Of a stretch of DNA of 64,000 nt, positions 10,190-22,370 are shown piece by piece. Position numbers and translations under genes: made by a program. How positions within the stretch are numbered: position 1 is the stretch's first letter; every line of letters starts with the position of its first letter. The notes under the pieces are model-generated. The model did no database searches. It was not told the DNA's origin and saw nothing but the letters and a program-made list of their open reading frames with translations. Source of the DNA: Turnera subulata (taxonomy: Eukaryota > Streptophyta > Magnoliopsida > Malpighiales > Passifloraceae); the NCBI GenBank assembly GCA_028386065.3, contig JAKUCV010007463.1, positions 1-64,000 of the forward strand. The letters are read 5' to 3'.

Positions 10190-11876
10190 ATTCATTCTAA
10201 TATACAAGCACTTAAGACTCAACACCTATAAAATTGGTAAAATTGTATTAATAAATAAATTATGTTTTGAAGGAAACTAACTTTTTATGATCTACTTATA
10301 TAATTCCTTTTCTAATTATGCAAAATGCATATGATATAATATGTTTCAACATTAAGATAGGAAAAGAAACTTGAGATAATTGATTGCAATACAAAAATAC
10401 TCTAATTTGTTTAATATTTGATTGGATATGTATTTAATTTTATTTTTCACAATCTGCATTGGCCTCTTCCCTTTCGGATCCGAATTTGAAGCTTCAGCAC
10501 GACCAACAGGATCCATTACAGCAGCTATGATATTGTAGGTACATAACAGTCATTCAAATTTTAGTCAATGATTCTCAATCCATCACTTTCCACAGTTAAA
10601 AATTTTCATATATAAAAAGAAGAGAGTAAATGACTTATATTGAAAAGTAAAGGCAAAATGAATGGATTGTGACACAAAATGATTAGTCATTTCAAAAGTA
10701 GTACTCACATTCTAAAAGAATAAAGGCTTCTACTAAAACAGCCCAAACTCATGAACCAAGCAACCATTACAAGTTAACTAGATACTAGAAAGAAAGTTAT
10801 TTCTGTTGCAAAAAGGAAGCTATCCGACGCTACAATTGTAAAACCATATATCATTGCTACAAAAGCAAATAAGAAAATATAAAAGAAAAGAAATTACAAG
10901 ATCAAAGATTGGGGCACCATCCACCTCTCCCGCCAATCAGAAAAAGAAAACTTTAGATGGAAGTGAAACAAGATGTCCATTAGGTTAAAATTAATAAATA
11001 ATGCATCGGTTTTTTTTTTTTTGCCGTTTGAAAGCATTGATAAGAGAATCACAATGTATAAGACAAAACAATGTTAAAGGTGCATGCATACCAATAGAGA
11101 ATGCTTATATACTTATTGAACAAGTTAATATGCAAATAGCAGTAAAACAAGTAACTTCTCCAATGTGCTAGCATCGGAAACAAGCAGCTAAGAAGGCTAT
11201 AGTTGACTTGTTTTGCAACGGGATAGCATCTGGGGAAACTAAAGCCTCTCCCTCTGACCAATATGCACAATGGCAACCCATAAAATAGAGATAATTGACA
11301 GAAACCCCTGCAGCACCCAAATTAGTTGACAAATCCATCAAAGTACTCAAAAGAGTTGCAATTAAATGCCACCAATCAATCAATACAAGTTTTTGAGCCC
11401 GAGCGGCGCATTGTGATTGTAATTAATAGTCAACTAAATGACAAAAGCCTCTATCCCCAAGTGAACTACTCCGTCCATGTGGTGTGTTTCTTTCACAATT
11501 TTGGAAAACACAGCAAAACGAAAAATCCACATTCACAAAATCAAAGGTAGAGCAGATGGTTTGTTCCTTAAAAAAAACAAACATGAAAACAACTTCAAAG
11601 GAACACAAATGCTAGGTTGACAACCAAATAGATATTCACCCATCACTAAATAAAAAATAGAGTATTTTTGTATTGCAATCAATATTCTCAACTTTATTTT
11701 CCTGTTTGAGTGTTAAACTTATTTTAGCGCAAGTAATCTCTATAAGTAGGCAAGGCATTACAAATGTACGTCATAAAAAGTTAGTTTTATTTTAAACATA
11801 ATTTATTTATTAAATAATTTTATCAAAATTTTAGGTGCTAGGTTTAAGTGCCTATATATTAGAATGAATAAATAAA
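10190..11876. mobile_element. Element with long terminal inverted repeats, Mutator-like candidate
   Basis: 10190-10415 and the reverse complement of 11655-11876 are clearly homologous over ~220 bp. Shared landmarks are ttattcattctaatata, gcacttaa, aataaataaattatgttt, aactaactttttatga and attgattgcaatacaaaa. Similarity may continue outward to about 9985 and 12030. The interior (~1.2 kb) has no transposase I can see. It holds pieces that look gene-derived on the minus strand: about 10460-10535 reads AAVMDPVGRAEASNSDPKG, and 11168-11383 is a 71-aa ORF with LSTNLGAAGVSVNY. Long TIRs with captured host fragments fit a Pack-MULE. The 8-11 bp TSD was not resolved, so the class is inferred. Confidence 0.5.
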
Positions 11877-11899
11877 TAAATAACAATAACATAGTCATG

Positions 11900-13520
11900 G
11901 ACTTCCTTAGTTAAAGCCCATGTTGTTAAATTCTGATTTCTTCAAAAGAAAAATCAATTGCCATATCCTTATTGTAAATGTCTATAACTTGAGTTGTTTT
12001 AGTAAATTTAGATGAAAATGTTTCTTAACTTTTTTTACTGAGAAAATTGGATTAATATAAATTTTACAAATGTATTATTTCTATGTAGAAAAATCACAAA
12101 GCTTTTAAGAATAAAAATTCCTCAAAGAATACACGAAATTATGCTTTGTCATCACTCATTAGCAGTAACTAATATTTATTTTTATGTAAAAATTTAAAAT
12201 ATTATTCATTAATTACATAAAATAATACTGGAAAAATAATGATAAAAATTCCAAAAAACACAATCAATATAAATTATAAAAAACTTACTCCCAGATCCTA
12301 TCATCTTAGCATCATCTTATTATTATTTTTGAAAAGAGATTAAAAAAAATAAATGAAGATAAACATTCATATCCATATTTTGTGATTTTGCTAAATCAAA
12401 TTGATGTTGTGTAAAAAAATTGACTCTATAATATAATATGAAGCCACATGGCTTCTCTACATTTTGTTAAACATTCAGGTGTCATCTCTTCCTTCTATGT
12501 TGAGATGTATGTTGCTATACATATATATAATAGATAATTCAGGAAAAACATAGGAAAGAGGTTGGTTTAATAGATTGATGGGAGGTTAAAACTTAAAACT
12601 AGTTGAATCAGTCCCCGTGGTTGGCCAACAATCATAACTATGAAATTTATTATAAGAGTGCTATATTATTCATAATGTAAATCATATTGTAACAGACGAG
12701 GGTGAGGCATTAATGTATTTAATAGTAACCAATAAACAAGTTCATGTGATGCAGTCATGTTTGTCCAAAAGGGTTGATCCAAACACTATCTTTCGAACTT
12801 AATTTCTTTAAATAGAAACCTTTTTGGGTCAAATAAATGAAAGATACCTTAATAGCATACAAGCAGTCAAGTCCTTAAGAGTTAATTGGGACAAGGTTGA
12901 AGATGGCTATTAAGTATATATGTCAATTATATTATGCTTTACTGTTATTTTAACAAACATTCATTCAAGTCATATCTGGTTTTGTCAAGATGATGGACTA
13001 GACAAACCCTGAGGCGGCCAGTCCTTTCCTTTCAAGATTCAAACTCAAGGCTTGCACCTTGTTTGTGTACAATATTCAACAAGTCTTACAATCGCAATAG
13101 CTGAAGGACGTAAATTTGGTTTGTCTCCTCCAATTCCACAAGAGTCTCATGATCCTGGCAATGATCCCGACAGTAATTCACCTCCCAGCACATCTAAGCG
13201 AATTACGCACCTTAATTTCCAATGTCTCACACGCCAAGGAACAATACAGAGGCTTCTAAATGTATACTCGCCCTTGTTTATCACATTAACAGGCACCACA
13301 AGAAATCAACATTTCATTACATCTAATAAGCATATTTTCTTGATTTGTAAACAAAGCATCTCATTACATGATTATCACATTAACTACATACTGCACTATA
13401 GTAATAGAGTACGTCTATGGTTCTGGAGCGGCATAGCGCCAAGCGCCAATGAACATAGTGATGCACCACAAAATCTAAGATAGATTATATAGATAGAAGA
13501 TATATATATATATATATATA
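11900..13520. other. Intergenic, no recognised gene
   Basis: AT-rich sequence. A 143-aa plus-strand ORF (13052-13483) exists but has no motif, no paralogue in the window and unremarkable composition, so I do not call it a gene. (AT)n lies near 13500-13520. Confidence 0.4.
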
Positions 13521-13529
13521 ATATTTTAG

Positions 13530-13615
13530 AGTCCAGCATGCTTGGAGCATATATCTGCCGCGTCCCTCTCAAAACTCCACTGGCTCACCATACTGAAGCA
13601 TCTGAAATCAAAGCA
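13530..13615 (-). other. Conserved block with splice-acceptor-like end, copy 2
   Basis: The minus strand reads ...tgatttcag and then ATGCTTCAGTATGGTGAGCC, ending in EF-stop (MLQYGEPVEF). It lies ~1.4 kb on the 3' side of gene C, so the block accompanies both subfamilies of cystatin-like genes. Confidence 0.3.
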
Positions 13616-14034
13616 TAAAAAAATTAGTACACAATACATTAGAGCACCAAGCCATTAAATGTCCAGAAAATTAAACACATGTTTGCTTGCATTCAGTTAT
13701 GCACTAAAGTTGACCAACTTTTAATATACACTAATATACACAATTTGTCAAAGATGAAAGAAGGCAAAGGCAAGATGGCTTTCAAGTCTCTTGACATTGC
13801 TATGCAGACTACATCAAAGTGCTGTACTTTCTAAGAAAGCATTTGGTAGCTGCCTCGAATATCTCTCACTTCAAAAAAATTCTATACAATGCTAAGAAAA
13901 GAATAACAAGAACTCAGTTGCCATATAGTCACCATAAAAAAAGAAAAATTGCAATTTTTAACTTCAAAACTGGAAAGAACACCAGTTTAATCCTGCCTAT
14001 GATATCTCTATCTCTACAAGGTGGAGAGAAACGA

Positions 14035-15034
14035 TTATGGAATGTAGTAAGCATAAATCACCATCATTCCTAGGCATAAAATTATCTCAATCTCCCAAGC
14101 AAGGACAGAGACGATGTCAGATAACTCTGTGTTCATAAAATACTTGAATAATACTAACACTCGGTCTGAGATGTGAAGGAAAATCAGATGAAGAAATAAA
14201 GAAACTGAAACATGCATATAATTGACGGTGTTGGAGTAGAAGCTGAGAATTGTGCTGTGAGAAAAATCAAACTTTTGGAAGGGAATAAATAGCAGGGTCA
14301 AGTCATTGGAAGGTCGGAATAATATTGAGTCAATTTTCAACATCAACAACCGATAAGACACACCATAGATGCAAGAAGTGAGGCTGATATTAGAAGAATC
14401 GTTCTCATTCACAAACTTCTTAAACAACACTAATAATACTTGATATGGTATGTGAAGGAAAATCACAACACAACAACTGAACGAATAGAATTAGAACTCG
14501 AAAGCTGAGACTTTTGGTGCAAAGAAGGTGTAGACTCAAGAAAGGTGAATAAGGAAACAAGTCACAGCAAGAAAAGATTGGACACAGCAGTAGACTTTGG
14601 TCACACCAGTACAGAATCCAAAATCATAAATGTAAGCAAAACTAAAAAAGAAAAAGAAAAGACAAGATATGAACAAAATCATCCAAAATATAGAATGGGG
14701 AGCCAATAGAGGCAACAGCAGAACAAAAAACTAAGGATAGCACATTAATAATTGAACTCCAGAGCGACATGCAAACTCTGATCTTTAAGCTGAATTTATA
14801 ACCCAGGTATGAAGAAGACACAGAAGTGGAACTGTCCCAGCGTGAGTGAGTTTTGTTCCCAGAGTAATTACTTAGGAATGATATAGGAAAAATGATTGTG
14901 TGGAATTAGTGCGCACACAGAGTCAATACAGGAGCCAATCAAAGCACAAATACAGCTTAGGTTGATATAACAAGTTTGATGTATATATTGAAATAGCAAT
15001 TACTTTACCAGTAATTGGTTATCTGGGTTTATCA
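14035..15034. repeat. Flank block downstream of copy C
   Basis: This block aligns with 41190-42028, downstream of copy D. Shared landmarks are 'gcataaatcaccatcattcct', 'tcagataactctgtgttcat', 'agcaagaaaagattggacac' and 'acttaggaa'. It also contains an internal direct repeat: the stretch at about 14130-14200 recurs, diverged, at about 14400-14470 ('tgtgaaggaaaatca' in both). The 143-aa minus ORF at 14035-14466 comes from this repeat and shows no family signature. Confidence 0.6.
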
Positions 15035-15872
15035 TCATCCTCGAAGAGTATGACCTTTTTTTTGGGGTTTATCATCATCCTGGAAGAGTATGACCGCGAA
15101 TTCTTTGTTGAATCCTTGTTCGACCCTAGTTCGATATGTTTTGACTTGCTCAGGAAAGGAAGGATCTTTGGCTTCGAATTTGATGAAATAGTGAAAGCCC
15201 ACAATAAGGGTACGTGCTGCATACGTGATTTTTAGCAGCACCAGGTCTGGCTTCTGCAAAATTAAGATAAACAGAAGCATTATTAATGAACTATAGGCGT
15301 TAAACAGAAGTAACATTACTTTTTAATTTGATGAAATAAAGAGAGAGAAAAGAAAACAAATATACATTCTCTTGAATGGCGAACTGGGTGCAGGCCTTTA
15401 AAGTGTTATCAGCTTCTATTCTCCCCTCATCGAACTTATAAACGGCCCCCTCAATAGCCAGACTTAGATGGAAAGTAAGACCAAATGGCTATAAAACAAC
15501 AATAATTAAGATCGAATTAGAGGAAAATTATTACCCACAAAAAAAAAAAGAAACAACAACAAAAAAAAATTAAAGTAGTAGTAAGTAGTAAAATTAATGA
15601 GATGAATCAAATACCCCATTCTCCTCCACTTCCTTAAGATAGCGGTGATACTCTAAAAAGTCTTCTCTGGACTTGAAATCGCTCTCGCAGTCACTGTAGC
15701 AATCATCGAATACACACAACGGGTCTCTCTTTTTCTTCTCCTTCCCCACAGCCTCCTTCTTCTTGGTGCTCTCCTCCTCAGAGCCGACCTTTCGTAACTT
15801 TGCCCTTTCAGATCCCGCCAGGGACTCCTCCGACGACGACGACGTCTCGCGACTAGGAGCGCCAGTAGCCAT
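15035..15872 (-). CDS. Cystatin-like three-exon gene, copy C
   Basis: The predicted protein is 199 aa from exons 15615-15872, 15366-15488 and 15035-15253, all phase 0. Exon 1 has a Ser/Glu-rich start (MATGAPSRETSSSSEES), a Lys-rich run that could act in nuclear localisation, then DPLCVFDDCYSDCESDF and EYHRYLKEVEENG. Exon 2 starts PFGLTFHLSL and ends CTQFAIQEN. Exon 3 has KITYAARTLIVGFHYFIKFEAKDPSFP; the QVxAG loop of classic cystatins is replaced by TLIVG. Donors are GT (gtattt, gtatat), unlike the GC donor of the other subfamily. A ~31-bp tandem duplication (15028-15049 against 15066-15093) alters the last ~10 residues. Function is inferred from fold only. Confidence 0.75.
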
Positions 15873-15879
15873 TGATATT

Positions 15880-17369
15880 GCTAAGAAGTTAGAAAGTAGG
15901 TTTTTCTAAGTTCTACTTGATGTTTTCTTTATATACCCCCCACCTATCTAATCTAAGGGCCCTTATTTGCCCCTACAATTTGATCCCAAGGTCCACAAAT
16001 GACCCCGTTTTTACTTATTTCATAGTACCCTAATCACGCACTATTTACACTCGTGTGCTTCCCAATTCTTCCCAGCTCCTCCGGGCCTTGAGCCGCATCT
16101 CTTGCTATCGAGCCTCCTTCGAGTCGCGGTTTTTACACTCTTTATTTCATTTCTTAAGATTTTGGGCCCCCACTTAACCCATATACTACTATTGGGCCCC
16201 TCTATCTTGGAGGACTGGCTCTGCCCCTGGGGAGGAGCATGGTAGTCCCTTGATGGAAATTAGAGGTTCTGAAAAACAATTACAACATGGGGGTCGCTAG
16301 TGTACCTTCCCAAAAATCAAAGGTACCAAAATCCTAGTGATCTGTATCAATATGATTGAACCAAGTAGATATAAAAATAATAATGATAGTTTAGTTTAAT
16401 ATTATAAAGAAATTATATACTGACCCCTTCCATTCTTTATTTTTTTCAGTATCATGCATATATGTTATATAATTTACAATCTAAAATATTAATAATTAAT
16501 ATTTTTTTCTTACTGGACAGTGGTATGTTTTGCACCGGAATCCGTATTGGTCCAAAAAAAAAATTTTTAGTAAATTTTTTCTTTACATATAATAGAAATT
16601 AAATACACGAAAAACTGTATATAATAAGAATGAAATCTGTGAAACATACTTTGAAAAACTATGAAAAGCTTAAAAGCGGAAGAATAATTCATTTCAATAT
16701 TCTATGAATATTTTTAGTATTTCAGCAAATATTTTAAAACCTATTTGTAAACATTTAAAATTATGAAACAAATATTTTTCCACATTAAAAAATTAAAATT
16801 CATAAATGCATTTATTTTGAGAAATTATTCGTACAAAAATTTAAAATTAAGAAACAAATATTATTCTAATGTAGAATATATAGAAAATAAAGAAACATAC
16901 AAAGAGTAAAATAAATAAATTATGGAAATTAAAGAATGAAACAAAATTGTTATATATAAGCTCTTCACACAAAGGGTATAGTTTACAAGTTAGATTACAA
17001 ATTGAAGATAACGCAAGTGAGTTGGAAAAAATTATAGACAAATTTATGATATATTTAAATGATGTAAATATATAGGAAATTAGTTAATAAAATATATATT
17101 CGGTTACAATAATCTACAGTAATTATTTATATTTTAAAATAATTAATAATAGAATAATAATTAAAAATTAGAATTGCAACATATTAGGCTCTAATATGTC
17201 ATTTAAATTTCAAATTAAATGAAATAAAATACTATTAGTTTTGGTCTTGATTGAAAGAAAAAATATTGTACAATGAAAATTCAGTAGGTTATGACCAGGC
17301 ATGATACCAATAAAACTTTGGCTTGATGGTTTAAATTTTTTGAATTTTCCAAGTGATCAACACCCCATA
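15880..17369. other. Upstream of copy C and AT-rich intergenic DNA
   Basis: 15880-16020 is the likely promoter and 5' leader region of copy C. The sequence near 16190-16232, read on the minus strand, begins CAGGGGCAGAGCCAG, which resembles terminal repeats of Tip100-like hAT elements. No second end was found. 16260-17369 is very AT-rich with no gene signal. Confidence 0.35.
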
Positions 17370-17374
17370 AAAGT
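17370..17374. repeat. Target-site duplication of outer LTR element, left
   Basis: aaagt sits immediately before the left LTR (TG at 17375) and is repeated at 26541-26545 immediately after the right LTR. Confidence 0.85.
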
Positions 17375-17939
17375 TGAAACGCCCCGACCCGTATTTACCG
17401 TACACAGTAAACACGTGTCGGAACTGTAACGACCTGACCAAACAAACCCAGCATATAGTGTATAAAACATAAACTCTAGCTCAATAGCCCAAAATATAAA
17501 CAAAATCTGGCCCTACGGCCCAACATCAAAACATATCACAGACCAACAACAACAACAACAATAACCATATCGACAGTTCAATCTAACAATAATACACACA
17601 AAGTATTACAGGCACATATTGTAACAGCCCGGGTAAAAATTTTGGATTTTTACCGGACTGTAAAAATCTATTTACCGTGATTTACTGTTGAATTAATCTT
17701 GGGTAATTAATTCAAGGTAAATCGGGAGTTGTTTTTCGAAACCGAGGGTTTTCCCGCGCTCGTGATATTCCCGTTGATTTTTCGGAACTAAGTTGGTTTT
17801 TTTCGGGTTTCGGAATTTCTCGAAAAATCACACCGGAAAATAACTAAGGAGGTATCGGTTATTTTCTGGTCCGGATCGGATTCGCCCGTAATGCAGACGA
17901 ATTGCATTATTTGTAATTCACATGCCAAATAGTATATTT

Positions 17940-18070
17940 TCAGTTTATAAAAAGAAGAAGAGAACCGGTGGAAGAGAGGAAGAGAGGAGAGAAAAAAAAG
18001 AGAGAAAAGAAAAAAAAGGGAGAAAAAGAAAAAAAGAAAGAAAAAAAAAAAAAAAAAAAAAAAAAAAGGG

Positions 18071-18104
<34 letters not shown>

Positions 18105-18280
18105 AAGAAAAAAAAAGAGGAAAATCATAAAAAAAAAAGAAAACAGAGAGGGGGATGAAAAAAAAAGAAGAAAAAAATAATAATAAAAAAAAGAAACGAA
18201 AATCAGAGAAAAAAAGAAAAGAAAATAAGAAAAAGAAGAAAATAGAAAAAAAACAGAAAATCGGAAAATACAGGGTGAAC
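17940..18280 (+). repeat. Purine-rich low-complexity tract
   Basis: Almost entirely A and G on the plus strand, with long A runs. It lies inside the solo LTR. The ORFs it yields are poly-Lys/Glu or poly-Phe artefacts. Confidence 0.9.
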
Positions 18281-19468
18281 AGTTAGTCCGGAGCTCCTCT
18301 CGTTACTGTGCTCGCCGGAGCAACCCGCACCGCGTCGCGTGCCACCGCCGCCACCATCGAGCTCGGAGGACCGGCGCGACCTCACCCCAGCTGTCGCCAT
18401 CGCCTTCCGTCCACCGTGGAGCAATGACGCGCCTTCGACCCTGCTGAGGACCCGTGGATCCTCTTCCTCCGCCTCCTGCTACGCCGTCGTGCCGCTTCAC
18501 GCCAGCCTTCCACAGCCCTTGCAGTCACCTCGATGCCGCCTTCCCCGCGCTTGGTTCCCCCTCGAGCTCGCGTCGCCCACCGTCGTCGAGGTAAGCAAAT
18601 CCGAGTAGACGACCCGCTAAGCAGTCCGGGTCGCGCCTGGGTCTGGATCCGGGTGCGACCAGTTCTGCCTTTAATTAAAAAAAAACAACAATATATATGT
18701 ATTTATATATTTACCTATATTCTGGTAATTAATTTTTTAAAAAAAATATGTATTTATTTTGAGTAAATTTCTGCCAATTTAACTCTGGTATTTGTGTTAA
18801 AATATAAATATATTTACTTAGATAAAAAATTAAGATTATGTTTTGGGAAACTATTACTAATTGGAAAAAAATATATATGTAACTTGAAATTAATTTCTGG
18901 AAATTTAAAATGCATATTATTTTGGCTGGAAAATTGTGATTGTGGTATATGTATATGAATATGTATTTTGGAAATTAAAGGTAATTATAATTTTAGTGTT
19001 GGAAAATATTATTATATATTTAGAAAAAGATAAAAACTGTATAAATATTTTCTAGAAATTATAAATAGGTTATTATTTTCTGGAAAATTATGATGATTAA
19101 TATTTTGAAAATTATAGTTATTTTATGAAAATATATTTTGAAAGAGTTTTAATTAAGTATGGTACCGAAATTATATTCGGAAATACGTACAGTTAATTAT
19201 TTTCGATAAACGATAATAATAAAAGATGAGTAACCGGGATGGGTAAATTCACAATTTGGCATCATAGTATACCGATTATGTGCATTTATGTGTATGTATG
19301 GTTTTGTGGTATAGGTTTGGATATCGGGCAGTTTACCGGTCATAGTTTTCGAAGTTGAGTAATCGGCCAAGGTGAGGATGGATTTCCTTCAATATGTGCC
19401 TTATTACTCGGTTATTGTGTTTGGTGTTGTTGCATTGTTGGATGTTGTGCTTTTGTTGTGTTTTGGCT

Positions 19469-19785
19469 CGGGATGTCTATCCCGGTGCTTGTTTGGTATT
19501 TGGGATGTTTATCCCCGTGTGTTTTTCTGTGTCTTTTGGTTCAAATCATAATAATGGATTAATAAAGAATTGTGATGAGGATGTCGATCCTCGGTATTTT
19601 GGTTAGGGATGTCGATCCCTGTGACTTGGTTTTTATTGACGGTAATATAATTGTCACGTGGTAAGTAGAGGTACGACCGGATGGTTAGAGACTGTTTTGT
19701 GGTGGCCATGATCTGGGTTCGTGTGATAAGCATGTCTATGCTTGGGATGTCTATCCCGATTTGTTATTTTTGGGATGTCTATCCC
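19469..19785 (+). repeat. Array of seven short hairpins with shared core
   Basis: Seven palindromic motifs share the core ATGT(C/T)(T/G)AT flanked by complementary arms. They lie at 19469-19484 (cggg/cccg arms), 19502-19516, 19577-19592 (gagg/cctc), 19605-19620 (aggg/ccct), 19728-19743 (aagc/gctt), 19744-19757 and 19772-19785 (ggg/ccc). Each can form a 5-6 bp stem with a 4-nt GTCT, GTCG or GTTT loop. The arms change in a compensating way. The outer element's LTRs do not show this array. Confidence 0.8.
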
Positions 19786-20686
19786 TGGGTTCTATTTTGA
19801 TCTGGCACCAGGAACAGGTTGATAACCTGGTACGACCCTAGCTTATCCGTGACGGGGCCCAGAAAAGATAAAATTGGATAATTGATTTTATTTGAGTCTT
19901 TGGGTCGGTTTTTGCTTGTTTTCGACCTTGAGTAATTTTTAGTGTTCATATTGATCGTCTTTCCATTGTCGTGAGCACTTCGGACTCACCCCTCACCTGC
20001 GGGCTTTCATCCCGTAGGATGAGTTATTTTTGGTACAGGATTGGTGCATTCCAGACAGGCTGCAGCGTTATCCCTTGGACGGGCTTGGATCCATAGTTTG
20101 CATTTATGCATACAGTGTATATGTGAGTCTTTATAAGTCTTCCGCTGTGCATGTTTTCACTATTATTGGGCCATTGGGCCGGGATATATTATTATTGTTG
20201 TTTTACTATTTTGGGCCGTTGGGCCGAGTTATTGTAGTTCACACTGTATGCTTGGGCTTTGTTGGGTCGGGTTGTCACAGTTCCGGCTTGTGTTTACTGT
20301 GTACGGTAAATACGGGTCGGGGCGTTTCACATATCAAGGGTTATCCATCCTCACCTTAGCCGATTACTCAACTCTGAAGACTATGACCGGTACCAAAGCC
20401 GGCTCCTCGGGAAACTGCCCGATATCCGAACCTATACAACAAAACAATATATACACATAAATGCACATAATCGGTATGCTATGATGCCAAAACTGCGAAA
20501 TATCCCACCCCGCTTCATATCCTTTATTATCATTTTTTTTACCGAAAATATTATACCGTACATATATCCGAATATAATTTTGGTACCATATTTTAATTAA
20601 AACTCTTTTAAAAAAAATATTTTCATAAATTATTTATACTTTTCCTCAAAATATAATCACCATAATTTTCTGAGAAAGATAACATA

Positions 20687-20723
<37 letters not shown>

Positions 20724-22187
20724 CAAAATATTATATTTTTAATAAAACTATTTACCATATTATAATCACCAAATATTATTATATTAAGAAAAACTATGTT
20801 TCCAGAAAAAACTAGTCATACGAAATTACTTCCTAAAAATAAATTCGTATTAATAAATATACCTATATACTTTCTTTTCCAAATAGCATTTACAATAATT
20901 ATTCAAAATTTACCCATTATTTCCTTCCCAGAAATTATTATTTACTAAGTATATATATATCACCAAATTATTTATTTTCCCAAAATTATTTCCTTTTCAA
21001 AATTACATTTTTCAGAATTATATAGTCCCTCTATATATATCCAGATTTTTTATATATTTTTTTTAAAACGGACTGGGCCAAAAGACTAGGCCCAACCCCA
21101 ATACTCCAGGGCCAAACTGGTTCAACCCACGCCCAGGCCAAACCCAGCCCACAAACTCAGCCCAACCATAAACACCCTGGTCAACCCGACCCAACACGCT
21201 TCCCATCCGGGTCGAACCTCCTCCAAACGGGTCTGCTCACCTTGGCTTCACAGGTGGCGGCGCGTCTTCGGGCAGCAAGGCAACGAACACGCTTCGGCGC
21301 GAGCTGCAGAGGGAGACCGGTGGCAAGAGGCGACGACGGAAGAGGATCGGCTTCGTGGCTGCTGGAGCGGCGGTCGTCTACGGCAGGGAGGTGACGAACT
21401 CGGGCGGCGGTCGTGGCGCTGTTGGTGGCGTTGTGGCGGCAGTGGGTGGCGATCGGTGGAGATGCAGCCCGGACTCGCTGCGGTTGTCTCGGCGGCATCG
21501 AAAGCGAGATACGATGTGGAGGGCACGGCGACGCAGTTGAGAGGAGACGGAAGGGCAGTTGTTGGTGCGGTTTGGAGGGGAGGGGGAGAAGACGATGGTG
21601 TCGGTAGTGATGGCGGCTGGGTGGCTCGGGTTTGGTGGTGTTGTCGGGTGGTTGATGGTGGTTGGTAATGGTGTTAGTATGGCGGCCGGCGGTGGTGGCG
21701 TCTGTGTGTGTTTGTGGTTGTATTTTTTTTTTATTTCTCTGGTTTGAATTGTAGGGAAGAATTTGGCAGAGGGAAAAGAAGAGAATGGTGAGGCTCGGGT
21801 GAGTGTGTGCAGGGAGTAAGGTGATGGGTTAGAAAGCAGAAGAGAAAAAAAATTCACGGGTGCTACAGAAAAAAAAAACAAGATTTCACAAGCGTAACAA
21901 GAAGAAGGCGGCTGCGTGACTCAATCACGCAGTCGTGTCCCGACCGGACCAGAAAATAACTAATACCCCCTTAGTTATTTTTCCGAAGATCCGGGACCCG
22001 AAAAATACCGACTGAGGCCCGAAAAAACCACGGAAAAATCTCGAGCGAGGGAAAACTCTTGGTTTCGAAAAACGACGCTCGACTTACCTTGAATTAATTA
22101 CCCAAGATTAATTCAACAGTAAATCACGGTAAAAAGACTTTTACAGTCTCGGTAAAAATCCAAATTTTTTACCCGGGCTGTTACAGT

Positions 22188-22205
22188 CCACCCTCCTTAA
22201 AAAGA
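22188..22205 (-). promoter_or_regulatory. Polypurine tract of LTR element
   Basis: The minus strand reads TTTAAGGAGGGTGGAC directly before TGTAACAGCCC of the 3' LTR. This is the expected place and composition for the plus-strand primer of reverse transcription in plant gypsy elements. Confidence 0.75.
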
Positions 22206-22370
22206 ATTTTGTCCCCGAAATTCCGTCTTATCCGTGGGTCATACCACGATAAGCTTCTGGCACACTCTGCCAGGTGTCCAAACTCAACCCGAGATACCGC
22301 TTATACCCTTAAGCGACATCTCGTCCTCTATAAGAACCAAACCTCATGACTGGCATACTGACACACAGTC

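Larger units (their letters stand above)
17620..20329 (+). mobile_element. Nested solo LTR, same family, opposite orientation
   Basis: It starts TGTAACAGCCCGGG and ends GGGGCGTTTCA. It is flanked by a perfect 5-bp TSD catat (17615-17619 and 20330-20334). It is 2710 bp long with no internal region, so it is a solo LTR left by LTR-LTR recombination. Its ends are homologous to the outer LTRs but inverted. It contains a ~330-bp purine-rich low-complexity tract (17940-18280), a GC-rich Pro/Arg-coding-like stretch (18290-18600) and a hairpin array (19469-19785). Confidence 0.9.
17375..22187 (-). repeat. Left (3') LTR, interrupted by nested LTR
   Basis: The pieces 17375-17619 and 20335-22187 (~2.1 kb once the insertion is removed) align with the right LTR 24564-26540. 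The join is exact: '...ggcacatat' + 'caagggttatcc' matches the uninterrupted 'gccacatatcaagggtcatcc' at about 24800. The GC-rich part (about 21230-21740) gives several overlapping ORFs on both strands, which recur identically in the right LTR and are not genes. Confidence 0.85.

Noticed and set aside
13052..13483. 143-aa plus-strand ORF
   Set aside because: No domain, no paralogue in the window, and a run of short-exon-like and AT-rich composition; it could be chance. A database search would be needed to call it.
14035..14466. 143-aa minus-strand ORF with an internal repeat
   Set aside because: The peptide repeat follows a DNA direct repeat in the flank block, and the homologous D flank (41190-41700) does not keep the frame.
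16190..16232. hAT (Tip100-like) terminal repeat
   Set aside because: Only one end with CAGGGGC-type sequence was found; no partner end or 8-bp TSD could be shown, so it is mentioned only in the intergenic entry.
17922..18180. Lys/Glu-rich ORFs
   Set aside because: Purine-tract artefacts.
21181..21881. ORFs up to 167 aa on both strands, repeated at 25590-26171
   Set aside because: They lie inside the two LTRs of the same element, overlap on opposite strands and have biased composition; repetition is due to the LTRs.
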